Positions 54,428-62,924 of a stretch of 64,000 bases of DNA are shown piece by piece. A program made the position numbers and the translations under genes. Source of the DNA: an uncultured Dokdonia sp. GTDB lineage: Bacteria; Bacteroidota; Bacteroidia; Flavobacteriales; Flavobacteriaceae. The stretch spans positions 310,001 through 374,000 of the forward strand of contig NZ_CANLNH010000002.1 in the NCBI RefSeq assembly GCF_947492535.1. Reading direction: 5' to 3'. Positions within the stretch are counted from its first letter, which is position 1, and each line of letters begins with the position of its first letter. The notes beneath the pieces are model-generated. The model made no database searches, was not told where the DNA came from, and saw only the letters and a program-made list of their open reading frames with translations.

Positions 54428-55399
54428 ATGGCAAGAATTTTAACAGGTGTACAGAGTACAGGAACACCTCACTTAGGAAATTTATTAGGAGCAATCATTC
54501 CAGCAATCCAAATGGCAAATGCACCAGGCAATGATTCGTTCTTGTTTATTGCAGATATGCATTCGCTCACTCAAATCAAAGATGGGAATGTTTTAAGACA
54601 GAATACATATAGTACTGCAGCTACTTGGTTAGCTTTTGGACTCGATATAGAAAAAACAGTGTTTTATAGACAAAGCGATATTCCTCAAGTAACAGAACTT
54701 TCTTGGTATTTAAGTTGCTTTTTCCCATATCAAAGACTTACACTGGCACATAGTTTTAAAGATAAAGCAGATCGTCTGGAAGATGTAAATGCAGGGCTAT
54801 TTACATATCCTATGCTCATGGCAGCAGATATTCTTTTGTATGATGCAGAGATCGTGCCTGTAGGAAAAGATCAAGCACAACATCTAGAAATGACGAGAGA
54901 TGTAGCAAGTCGTTTTCATGCTTCTGCGGGTAAGGAAGTATTTGTTATGCCAGAGGTAAAGCATAATGAAGATACCATGTATGTTCCAGGAACTGACGGA
55001 GGAAAAATGAGTAAGTCTAAAGGAAATATTATAGATATTTTTCAGCCAGATAAGAAATTGCGAAAGCAAATTATGGGTGTTCAAACCGATAGCACTCCTT
55101 TAGAAGAACCTAAAAACCCAGACACCTGTAATCTATTTGCTTTGTATAAACTTATCGCTTCTCCAGAACAAATCACAGAGATGCGTGCAAATTATGAAGG
55201 AGGTAATTATGGATACGGTCATGCAAAACAAGCCTTTTTTGAGCTAGTAGTAGAGAAATATGCAACACAACGTGAGCGATATAACCATTATATGGCAAAC
55301 CTTGATGAGGTAGACGCAGCATTAGCTGTTGGAGCAGAAAAAGCTAAAACAGTTGCAAATGAAGTATTATCCAGAGTTAGAAAAGTAGTAGGATATTAA
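54428..55399 (+). CDS. trpS: Tryptophan--tRNA ligase
   Basis: 323 residues. Class I motifs: HLGN within GTPHLGNLLGAI (HIGH type) and KMSKS in DGGKMSKSKGN. It charges tRNA-Trp. Shortly after it lies a small membrane protein gene. Confidence 0.97.
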   Translation: MARILTGVQSTGTPHLGNLLGAIIPAIQMANAPGNDSFLFIADMHSLTQIKDGNVLRQNTYSTAATWLAFGLDIEKTVFYRQSDIPQVTELSWYLSCFFPYQRLTLAHSFKDKADRLEDVNAGLFTYPMLMAADILLYDAEIVPVGKDQAQHLEMTRDVASRFHASAGKEVFVMPEVKHNEDTMYVPGTDGGKMSKSKGNIIDIFQPDKKLRKQIMGVQTDSTPLEEPKNPDTCNLFALYKLIASPEQITEMRANYEGGNYGYGHAKQAFFELVVEKYATQRERYNHYMANLDEVDAALAVGAEKAKTVANEVLSRVRKVVGY

Positions 55400-55462
55400 T
55401 TCAATAGTGTAAAAAAAGGTAAAGACAGTAAATAACCCTATATTTAAATCTAATCGTGTCGT

Positions 55463-55567
55463 ATGGATATTTTAAGTTTTTTAGGAGGTAGCGGTATATT
55501 CTTGATACTGGCACTCGTATTAATTATCGTATTTTTATATAATAAAATTAAGAATAGAAGGCGTTAA
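55463..55567 (+). CDS. Small membrane protein (34 residues)
   Basis: Starts MDILSFLGGSGIFLILALVL, a single hydrophobic helix, and ends in a basic tail (YNKIKNRRR). The composition, inside-positive tail and position between trpS and queD suggest a real gene too short for standard gene finders. Function unknown. Confidence 0.6.
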   Translation: MDILSFLGGSGIFLILALVLIIVFLYNKIKNRRR

Positions 55568-55573
55568 TAGTAC

Positions 55574-55587
55574 GCTTTCGCGAAAGC
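55574..55587. repeat. Iterated palindrome copy (upstream of queD)
   Basis: GCTTTCGCGAAAGC, 5 bp before the queD ATG and 6 bp after the small gene. It would overlap the ribosome-binding region and could form a hairpin there. Confidence 0.95.
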
Positions 55588-55592
55588 ATATA

Positions 55593-56042
55593 ATGGCAAA
55601 TATTCGCATTACAAAACAATTTACATTTGAGACAGGTCATGCGCTCTATGGGTATGACGGAAAATGTAAAAATGTACACGGTCACAGTTATGAATTAAGT
55701 GTTACTGTAATAGGAACCCCTATTTCTGATACGAGTCACGTAAAATACGGGATGGTAATTGATTTTGGAGACCTTAAAAAGATCGTTAATAAAGAAATTG
55801 TAGATGTGTTTGACCACGCTACTGTTTTTAATAAGAATACACCTCATGTAGAGCTTGCAAAAGAACTTTCGGATAGAGGGCACAATGTCTTATTAGTAGA
55901 TTACCAACCTACAAGCGAAATGATGGTGATTGATTTTGCTAAAAAAATTCAACCCTTACTTCCAGATCATATTAAACTTCACTCACTACGACTTCAAGAA
56001 ACGCGTACAAGTTATGCAGAATGGTTTGCAAGCGATAATTAG
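55593..56042 (+). CDS. queD: 6-carboxytetrahydropterin synthase/PTPS family
   Basis: 149 residues. ETGHALYG and CKNVHGHSYELSV supply the zinc histidines and the cysteine of the PTPS/QueD active site; TSEMMVIDFAK and LQETRTSYAEW follow. In bacteria this enzyme makes the queuosine precursor from dihydroneopterin triphosphate. lpxH follows after 3 bp. Confidence 0.9.
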   Translation: MANIRITKQFTFETGHALYGYDGKCKNVHGHSYELSVTVIGTPISDTSHVKYGMVIDFGDLKKIVNKEIVDVFDHATVFNKNTPHVELAKELSDRGHNVLLVDYQPTSEMMVIDFAKKIQPLLPDHIKLHSLRLQETRTSYAEWFASDN

Positions 56043-56045
56043 CCT

Positions 56046-56813
56046 ATGAATATCCCCGCAGGAAAGAAAGTATATTTTTCTAGTGATAATCACTTAGGAG
56101 CTCCTACACATAATGAGAGTAGACCTAGAGAACAAAAGTTTTTACGATGGCTAGATGAGATTCGTCCAGATGCGCATGCCATTTTCTTACTAGGAGATCT
56201 TTTTGATTTTTGGTTTGAATATCGAACGGTTGTTCCAAAAGGGTTTGTGAGAACCCTAGGGAAACTTGCCGAGTTTAGAGATAGTGGTATAGAGATTCAT
56301 TTTTTTGTAGGGAATCATGATTTGTGGATGAATGGCTATTTTGAAGATGAATTAGGGATTCCAGTATATCATAACCCTAAAGTATTTACCATAAATGATA
56401 AGAAATTTTTCTTAGGACATGGCGATGGTCTAGGGCCAGGAGATAAAGGCTATAAGCGTATGAAAAAAGTCTTTAGAGGACGTTTTTTTCAATGGATATT
56501 TAGATGGGGGCATCCAGATATTGGAATGCGCATAGCACAATATTTTTCAGTAAAGAATAAACTAATCTCTGGAAATGATGACCATATTTTTTTAGGGGAA
56601 GAAAATGAATGGCTTGCTGCATATGCTAAACGTAAGCTAGAAACGGAGCATTACGACTACTTTGTTTTTGGACACCGTCATTTGCCTATGGAAATTAAAG
56701 TTGGAGAACAATCAACCTATTTTAATATAGGAGATTGGATTGATCATTATACCTATGGTGTTTTTGATGGAACAGTATTTTCGATAAAAAAATTTGAATC
56801 TACTCAAGACTAA
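56046..56813 (+). CDS. lpxH: UDP-2,3-diacylglucosamine diphosphatase-type metallophosphoesterase
   Basis: 255 residues. Calcineurin-fold metal motifs: SDNHLGAP, LGDLFDFWFEY, VGNHDLWM, LGHGDGLGPGD and FGHRHLP. It removes UMP in lipid A synthesis. The first motif reads SDNH rather than the usual SDxH with D/T; the metal ligands are kept. Confidence 0.88.
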   Translation: MNIPAGKKVYFSSDNHLGAPTHNESRPREQKFLRWLDEIRPDAHAIFLLGDLFDFWFEYRTVVPKGFVRTLGKLAEFRDSGIEIHFFVGNHDLWMNGYFEDELGIPVYHNPKVFTINDKKFFLGHGDGLGPGDKGYKRMKKVFRGRFFQWIFRWGHPDIGMRIAQYFSVKNKLISGNDDHIFLGEENEWLAAYAKRKLETEHYDYFVFGHRHLPMEIKVGEQSTYFNIGDWIDHYTYGVFDGTVFSIKKFESTQD

Positions 56814-56840
56814 GGTGTATATTTATAGAAATTAAGAGTT

Positions 56841-57773
56841 ATGAGATACATTCTTACAGTATTATCTTTTGTTTTATTTTTTACAGCCTGTAAACCTTAT
56901 CAGTCAACTACTATGAGACCAGAACAGATAACATACGATAGCTTTAGAGCTCAACAACAATCGTTTACTTCAAAAGATGGTGTTATAAAATATATAGATA
57001 AAGGAGAAGGACCTGTTATTGTATTATTACACGGAGTTCCTACTTCTGGATGGTTGTATCGTAAAATGATAGATCCTTTAGTAGACAGTGGGTATCGAGT
57101 GATTGCACCAGATATGTTAGGATTTGGAAATAGTGACTCTCCAGAAGGATATGAAATCTATTCCGAAGAGATGCATGCTCAACGATTGCTAGAATTGTTA
57201 AATCACCTCAATATAGATGCTTGGACACATGTGATGCATGATGCAGGAGGATTATGGACATGGGAATTATTAGAACAAGCTTCAGATAAAGTAGATCATT
57301 TAGTGATTTTAAATACAATCATTTATGAAGAAGGCTTTGATCCTCCTATCCGTTTTGAGCCTGGTTTTATGGCGCGTACCGCGATGTGGGGATATCGTAA
57401 TGGTATTACAACAAACATGATGCTTAAAGGTCTTTTTAAAGAAGGATTAACAGAAAATACTTTAAATAAAACAGACATAGAAGGGTATAAACGACCACTT
57501 AAAGAAGGAAAGACACGTGCGATGTATTACTTTTTTACGCAGACGTGTAATGCACTTCCCGAGTATCAACCTATGATTCAAAAGATGGATACGCCTGCCA
57601 CTATTATTTGGGGGAAGAACGATACATTCTTAAAATTAGAGCCACAACAAGAAGCACTTCAGAAAGATTTAGGAATAAAAGATGAAGATGTACATATCCT
57701 AGAGGCAAAACATTTTATTCAAGAAGAGAAGCCTCAAGAAATTGTACAGATGATTTTAGAATTTATTAAATAG
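56841..57773 (+). CDS. Alpha/beta hydrolase lipoprotein, haloalkane dehalogenase-like
   Basis: 310 residues. Lipobox in LFFTACKPYQ. Oxyanion motif LLHGVPTSGWLYRK; the nucleophile elbow is HVMHDAGGLWTW with Asp in place of Ser, as in haloalkane dehalogenases and epoxide hydrolases. Other catalytic residues would be Asp in WGKNDTFLK and His in EAKHFIQEEKP. The substrate is unknown, and dehalogenase activity is a family guess. Surface or periplasmic anchoring of such an enzyme is uncommon. Confidence 0.85.
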   Translation: MRYILTVLSFVLFFTACKPYQSTTMRPEQITYDSFRAQQQSFTSKDGVIKYIDKGEGPVIVLLHGVPTSGWLYRKMIDPLVDSGYRVIAPDMLGFGNSDSPEGYEIYSEEMHAQRLLELLNHLNIDAWTHVMHDAGGLWTWELLEQASDKVDHLVILNTIIYEEGFDPPIRFEPGFMARTAMWGYRNGITTNMMLKGLFKEGLTENTLNKTDIEGYKRPLKEGKTRAMYYFFTQTCNALPEYQPMIQKMDTPATIIWGKNDTFLKLEPQQEALQKDLGIKDEDVHILEAKHFIQEEKPQEIVQMILEFIK

Positions 57774-57776
57774 CGT

Positions 57777-57974
57777 CTACCTATTCAAAAAGTCTTTAAA
57801 TCCTTTCATAGTGAATACTTTCCAAATAGCAAGTAATGCTGCAATGACTTTTAATACTGTAGAAAATGTAATGAGTTCATTGCCGTATGGTCAATGCATA
57901 ATTTTTAATAAAGCCCCAATTGTCATAGCAATATAGGCGATTAAGAATAATGCAAGTATGTGCTTTACTTTCAT
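57777..57974 (-). pseudogene. GldL-like small membrane protein gene broken by an in-frame TGA
   Basis: From the ATG at 57974 the frame reads MKVKHILALFLIAYIAMTIG, ALLKIMH, then TGA at 57893-57891, then PYGNELITFSTVLKVIAALL and on to a TAG at 57777. The motif LFKIMHWPxG is typical of GldL and small relatives, so TGA replaces the TGG of Trp. Both halves look protein-like, with two hydrophobic segments. It begins 6 bp after the recJ stop on the same strand. Either a recent nonsense mutation or a sequencing error. Confidence 0.75.
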
Positions 57975-57980
57975 GTATGC

Positions 57981-59672
57981 TTATTTAATGTCTTTAAGAC
58001 GAAGTTGTAAACTTACTTCTCCATTCCATGTGTTTTCATCTAGCGTATAGGCCGCACTAAATGGTTTTTTGTTGCTAATAAGATCATATGCATCCCCAAT
58101 ACCAAAACCGATGCCTCCTATACGGGGTCCTTTGTTGTGCTGTGTGACGGTTATTTTAAGATGTGATTCATCAGCGCCTACTTTTTTGCCATATCCTGTA
58201 TCTACAAGGTCTTCTGTCATAAATATTGGCTTCATATTTCCAGGGCCAAAAGGAGCAAATTGCTTTAGAATACGATAAAACTTTGGAGTAATATCCTTAA
58301 GGTCAATTTTGGCATCTATGGTAATTTCTGGAATAAGCAAACGTTCTTCGCAAGAAGCAGCTACGACTTCTTCAAAGCGTTGTTTAAATGCTTCGTAGTT
58401 TTCTTCTTTCAATGTAAGTCCAGCGGCATATTTATGACCGCCAAATTGCTCTATAAATTCTTCACATTCATGTAGTGCATTGTATACATCAAACCCTTTT
58501 ACAGATCGTGCAGAAGCTGCGAGTTTATCACCGCTTTTTGTAAACACTAATGTAGGACGGTAATAGGTTTCTATAAGTCTAGAAGCAACAATTCCTATGA
58601 CCCCTTTATGCCAATCTTCTTGAAAAACAACAGTCGTTTTTCTGTCGGTCTCATTATTCTTTTGAATCTGAACGAGGGCTTCTTCTGTAATTGCCTTGTC
58701 GGCATCTTTACGATCGGAATTGTATTGCTCTATTTCGACAGCATAAATCTGTGCCGTATTATAATCTTGTTCTACAAGTAATGTTACTGCATGGTTTCCA
58801 TGTTTCATTCGTCCTGCAGCATTAATGCGTGGTGCGATAATAAAAACAACATCGGTAATCGTAAGTGTATCTTTTTTGAGTTGTTGTATAATTGCTTTAA
58901 AGCCTGCCCGAGGAGCTGTATTGATTACTTCTAGTCCATAGTAGGCAAGAGTTCTATTTTCTCCGGTAATAGGAACAATATCGGCGCCTATGGCGGTAGC
59001 GACAAGATCAAGATATGGGTGAAGTTCTGAAAACGGCTGATTACGCTTTCGCGAAAGCGCACTTATTAATTTAAAACCTACGCCACAGCCACATAACTCA
59101 TCATAGGGGTACTCACAATCATCTCGTTTAGGATCTAATACAGCAACAGCATTTGGTAATTGTGGTCCAGGACGGTGATGATCACAGATTATAAAATCAA
59201 TCCCTTTTTCTTTTGCATAAGCTACTTTATCTATTGCTTTTATGCCACAATCTAATGCAATGATAAGCGTGATGTCATTATCTGAAGCATAGTCTATACC
59301 CATATAAGAAACTCCATACCCTTCTGCATATCTATCTGGAATATACGTGGCAATAGTTGGGTGAATGGTCTTTAAATAAGAAGATACTAATGCGACACTT
59401 GTCGTGCCATCTACATCATAATCTCCATACACCAATATATTTTCTTCTTGAATAATTGCTTGCTCAATACGAATAACAGCCTTATCCATATCCTTCATAA
59501 GGAAAGGATCATGGAGTTCGTCTAGTGAAGGGCGAAAAAATTGCTTTGCTTTGTCATAACTATCAATGCCTCTCGCTATTAATAATTGTGCAATAGTAGT
59601 ATCTATTTGTAATGCCTGAGAAAGTGACTGTACGTTTTCAGAATTTTGTATTGGTTTTACATTCCATCGCAT
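57981..59672 (-). CDS. recJ: Single-stranded-DNA-specific exonuclease
   Basis: 563 residues. DHH-family motifs: VYGDYDVDGTTSVAL, ALDCGIKA, IICDHHRPG and the DHHA1 part (APRINAAGRMKHG, GGHKYAAGLTL). It degrades single-stranded DNA 5' to 3' in recombination and mismatch repair. Palindrome copy at 59045-59058 (ALSRKR). It follows the SPOR protein gene by 3 bp. Confidence 0.96.
   Translation of the reverse strand: MRWNVKPIQNSENVQSLSQALQIDTTIAQLLIARGIDSYDKAKQFFRPSLDELHDPFLMKDMDKAVIRIEQAIIQEENILVYGDYDVDGTTSVALVSSYLKTIHPTIATYIPDRYAEGYGVSYMGIDYASDNDITLIIALDCGIKAIDKVAYAKEKGIDFIICDHHRPGPQLPNAVAVLDPKRDDCEYPYDELCGCGVGFKLISALSRKRNQPFSELHPYLDLVATAIGADIVPITGENRTLAYYGLEVINTAPRAGFKAIIQQLKKDTLTITDVVFIIAPRINAAGRMKHGNHAVTLLVEQDYNTAQIYAVEIEQYNSDRKDADKAITEEALVQIQKNNETDRKTTVVFQEDWHKGVIGIVASRLIETYYRPTLVFTKSGDKLAASARSVKGFDVYNALHECEEFIEQFGGHKYAAGLTLKEENYEAFKQRFEEVVAASCEERLLIPEITIDAKIDLKDITPKFYRILKQFAPFGPGNMKPIFMTEDLVDTGYGKKVGADESHLKITVTQHNKGPRIGGIGFGIGDAYDLISNKKPFSAAYTLDENTWNGEVSLQLRLKDIK
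59045..59058. repeat. Iterated palindrome copy (inside recJ)
   Basis: GCTTTCGCGAAAGC, minus-strand reading A-L-S-R-K-R. It sits in a poorly conserved loop after the domain holding the metal-binding motifs. Confidence 0.95.
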
Positions 59673-59675
59673 AGA

Positions 59676-61268
59676 TTACTGGATATTTATTTTAAGTATC
59701 CAAGCATCTTTTAAATCTTGATCTTTTCTCATTTTTTTTAAAACTTCATAAAGTAATACAGGATCTTCATTGTTTCCTACAGAAACATAATAGAAGTTAT
59801 TTTGTGGTCTCCTGAAAATATTGGATTGAATGTTTTTCCCTTTTAGTTTAGCGGCCCATTTTTCGGCATTTGTCTTTGAAGAAAATACATTGGAGATGAT
59901 ATAATATCCTCTTAGTACATCAGGAACTTTTGTAGGTTTTTTGTCAATGATCTCCACTAAAGTATCATCAATGGGGGTTGTTTCTTTTTCTTGAGGGATC
60001 GTAATTTCCTCTTTTTCCTTAACGACTTCAGGTTGTTTTGGAGTAGGTGTTTCAACGATGGCGATCACTTCTTTTTCTTTAGGCTCTTTTGGAATAATAG
60101 TTTCAACAACTTCTATTACTTCTTCTTCTTCTTCGGTTTCTGTTGTTGAGGTGATGGGTTCAATGTCAGAAGTCGATTTGTTTAATGTAGTTTGAAAGGC
60201 AACAAAATAAATATAATATCTATCTGCTCTCGTTTTAAATTGTAGTTTAAAGCCGCTGCTGTTGTTTGCGATACTTGTGTTTATTTCATTAGGAACCGTA
60301 ATTTTTGCGATGTCAAAGCCTAGCGTGTTTTTGCTATTTGGTATGCGGTCTGTATAGTATGTATTATCTATGGTGATACTGCTATTAAAAAAATTGTCAG
60401 AAGCCCTCACCCCATTATCCAAAGTGACATATTTTTGTTCTTCAGGATAATAGATAGCGATTTGATCTTTTTTAAGGGTACTATCTCCTTCAAGAGCACT
60501 TACAGTAAGAGCTGTTTTTGTTTCGGTTTTTTCGGGAGCTTTAAAGTTTCCAAAATTAATTTCCACTCCTTTTTTATTAATATAACTAAAGCCATTATAG
60601 GTTGTAATATACTGTAAAGGGTCTTCCTGATTTTCATAGATAACATATAGCATCCATCCTGCCGAGCTTCCTCCAGAGATATACCCTTGTGTAGCCGCAA
60701 TATTTGCTACAGTATAGGTTCCGTTAATTACTTGATTATTTTTTATAAGATCAGTAATGTCTTTATAACAGGTATAAGGTCTACTAGAGGTAACCCCTTT
60801 TACTGTACCTTGTTTTCCATCAAAAATTAAATTCCCTCTAATTGGGGTATATGCTCCTCCAGGAATTTTTAATTGTATCTCTTGAATATCATGTACAGGC
60901 TCTCCATTTTTTTTGTAGACATAGCGATTTCCTTTGGGAACTTTCGTTCCTTTTTCTGTAGGATATGTTGCTGCCCAATATAGAGCAGCATATTTTATAG
61001 AAACCCCATCAGGAATCGTAAGATTAGCACTACTAGAATTATATGTAGTGGGCGTATTATCTATATCCACAAACTTCATCTTCGTTTCGTCATTAAACTC
61101 ATCTGTAGCATCTATGGCTTTGCTTTTATGCTTACTTACATTATTGTTTCCTATCACTTGAGTATTTCCATGAATATAAAATTCATTTACTCGTGTAAAT
61201 GCTGCGCTGTTTTGTGCAGACATAGCAACTGCAAACAACATATATAATAGAATAAAAGAAAAACGCAT
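59676..61268 (-). CDS. Exported protein with C-terminal SPOR domain
   Basis: 530 residues. Signal peptide to AMSAQ; a large beta-rich N-terminal region (~25-360) with phrases such as YAALYWAATYP, GYISGGSSAGWMLYVIYEN and ITTYNGFSYI, which recall repeat domains of surface proteins; then a charged Glu/Pro/Thr/Lys linker (~365-440) and a SPOR domain (YYIISNVFSSKTNAEKWAAK, ~455-530). SPOR domains bind stripped peptidoglycan at division sites. A periplasmic, wall-binding role is inferred. No recognised activity for the N-terminal region. Confidence 0.8.
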   Translation of the reverse strand: MRFSFILLYMLFAVAMSAQNSAAFTRVNEFYIHGNTQVIGNNNVSKHKSKAIDATDEFNDETKMKFVDIDNTPTTYNSSSANLTIPDGVSIKYAALYWAATYPTEKGTKVPKGNRYVYKKNGEPVHDIQEIQLKIPGGAYTPIRGNLIFDGKQGTVKGVTSSRPYTCYKDITDLIKNNQVINGTYTVANIAATQGYISGGSSAGWMLYVIYENQEDPLQYITTYNGFSYINKKGVEINFGNFKAPEKTETKTALTVSALEGDSTLKKDQIAIYYPEEQKYVTLDNGVRASDNFFNSSITIDNTYYTDRIPNSKNTLGFDIAKITVPNEINTSIANNSSGFKLQFKTRADRYYIYFVAFQTTLNKSTSDIEPITSTTETEEEEEVIEVVETIIPKEPKEKEVIAIVETPTPKQPEVVKEKEEITIPQEKETTPIDDTLVEIIDKKPTKVPDVLRGYYIISNVFSSKTNAEKWAAKLKGKNIQSNIFRRPQNNFYYVSVGNNEDPVLLYEVLKKMRKDQDLKDAWILKINIQ

Positions 61269-61290
61269 AAGATCTGGGGAATATAGTTAG

Positions 61291-61722
61291 TTAAGCGTTG
61301 TCTTTATGAAAGTGTACGCCAACCTCTAAGGTAGCAAATCTTCTAAACATTTCCATAACACCGCAATAGGTGCTTTCAGAAAGATCTACTGCTTTTTGAA
61401 TTTTTACTTCATCAAGATCATCTCCATAAAAATGATAATCTAACCAAACTTTATGATAATATCTAGGGTGCTCTTCAGTAAGTTCACCTTTTACTTCCAT
61501 TTTAAATTCAGGAATGGAAACACGCATTTTATTGAGTACAAAAACGATATCAAGACCAGTACAACCAGCTAGAGATGATAACATAAGTGCTTTTGGTCCC
61601 ATTCCGTCATTATTCCCTCCGTTTTCTGGAGAAGTATCTATGAGTGTTTTATATCCCGTTGGACTATCGGTTTCAAATTGCATTCCTTGTTTATAGATGG
61701 TAGTAACTGTATGTGATGCCAT
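61291..61722 (-). CDS. OsmC family protein
   Basis: 143 residues from the ATG at 61722; an upstream in-frame Met adds 12 residues. GPKALMLSSLAGCTGLDIVFVL and STYCGVMEMFRR contain the two redox cysteines of OsmC-type hydroperoxide reductases. It follows, on the same strand, no close partner. Confidence 0.9.
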   Translation of the reverse strand: MASHTVTTIYKQGMQFETDSPTGYKTLIDTSPENGGNNDGMGPKALMLSSLAGCTGLDIVFVLNKMRVSIPEFKMEVKGELTEEHPRYYHKVWLDYHFYGDDLDEVKIQKAVDLSESTYCGVMEMFRRFATLEVGVHFHKDNA

Positions 61723-61782
61723 TATTTTGTGAATTTTTTTAAAGATTTGAAGGTACAAAAATGATAGGGAAATGCCTATCTT

Positions 61783-61794
61783 GCTTTCGCGAAA
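61783..61794. repeat. Imperfect iterated palindrome copy
   Basis: GCTTTCGCGAAA, lacking the last two bases of the core. It is 91 bp from the next copy. Confidence 0.8.
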
Positions 61795-61884
61795 AAAATA
61801 GATGATCTATTCTAAAATAGCGTATAAAAATACTGCTTTTATGATATATAAGAAGTCTTAAAAACTAGTTATATTTAACTATAC

Positions 61885-61898
61885 GCTTTCGCGAAAGC
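61885..61898. repeat. Iterated palindrome copy (intergenic)
   Basis: GCTTTCGCGAAAGC, ~66 bp before the AhpD-like gene, in the divergent region shared with OsmC. Confidence 0.95.
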
Positions 61899-61963
61899 AA
61901 AAAATAACGTATAATACTTGTGACGTAGATATAAGTTTTACGACCACAAAAAATAAAAAAACT

Positions 61964-62554
61964 ATGCCATTAGTAACACCTTTGAATCCAGAGCATGATG
62001 AAACAACGAGAGAACTTGCTGAATTTTTTAATGAGACATTAGGATTCTGCCCTAATTCTGTCCTGACGATGCAGCGTCGTCCAGATATCTCTCGTGCATT
62101 TATAAACCTTAATAAAGCGGTAATGGCTAACCAAGGAAATGTTACTTCTGCTCTAAAGCGTATGATTGCTTGGGTTTCTAGTAATGCAACAGGATGTCGT
62201 TATTGTCAAGCACATGCTATACGAGCAGCAGAGCGTTATGGAGCAGAACAAGAGCAATTAGATAATATATGGGAATATAGAACGCATGCTGCGTTTTCTG
62301 ATGCAGAAAGAGCTGCACTAGACTTTTCATTGGCAGCAAGTCAAGTGCCTAATGCTGTAGATGACAAAATTAAAGAAGAGTTATATAAGTATTGGAATGA
62401 AGGCGAAATTGTAGAAATGTTAGGAGTGATTTCTTTATTTGGATATTTAAATCGTTGGAATGACTCTATGGGAACTACCCTAGAAGGAGATGCTATTGAA
62501 AGTGGAAATCAATATTTAGGAAAACACGGGTTTGAAGTAGGAAAACACGTTTAA
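61964..62554 (+). CDS. AhpD/carboxymuconolactone decarboxylase-family protein
   Basis: 196 residues. The redox pair sits in GCRYCQAHAIRAAERYG (CxxC plus His), as in AhpD-like peroxidase-related proteins. Likely reductant role in peroxide defence; exact substrate unknown. Divergent from OsmC, another peroxide-related gene, so the pair may be co-regulated. A hairpin follows the stop. Confidence 0.9.
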   Translation: MPLVTPLNPEHDETTRELAEFFNETLGFCPNSVLTMQRRPDISRAFINLNKAVMANQGNVTSALKRMIAWVSSNATGCRYCQAHAIRAAERYGAEQEQLDNIWEYRTHAAFSDAERAALDFSLAASQVPNAVDDKIKEELYKYWNEGEIVEMLGVISLFGYLNRWNDSMGTTLEGDAIESGNQYLGKHGFEVGKHV

Positions 62555-62585
62555 ATACATACTATAAAAAGAACCAAATATTTTA

Positions 62586-62623
62586 TGCAAGAAAGATAAA
62601 CTTAAAAGAGAATCTTTCTTGCA
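62586..62623 (+). terminator. Terminator after the AhpD-like gene
   Basis: TGCAAGAAAGAT / ATCTTTCTTGCA then TTTTTAT. The rest of the 370-bp gap to 62924 is AT-rich with no gene seen. Confidence 0.85.
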
Positions 62624-62924
62624 TTTTTATTTTATAAACCATCAAAAATAAAACGTTCTTTAGGTTTAATTATTAGTTTTTAGAATTTTAAACTATAAAG
62701 CGATATTAAAAAACCTTATGGCTATTACGGAAAAAACGTAATTTTTTCTTATGTTTGGCGAACAATTCTTACTTAATAGAATTTAAAAAGTCTTTAAAAA
62801 GCATATTTATCGGTTAAAAAGCATTGAATTGTTAAAAAACAGATCGATTACATTTTTAAATAAATAAAAGACTCATTAATTCTATATTTACGTGAGATTT
62901 TTTGAAATAAATAATATGTATAAT

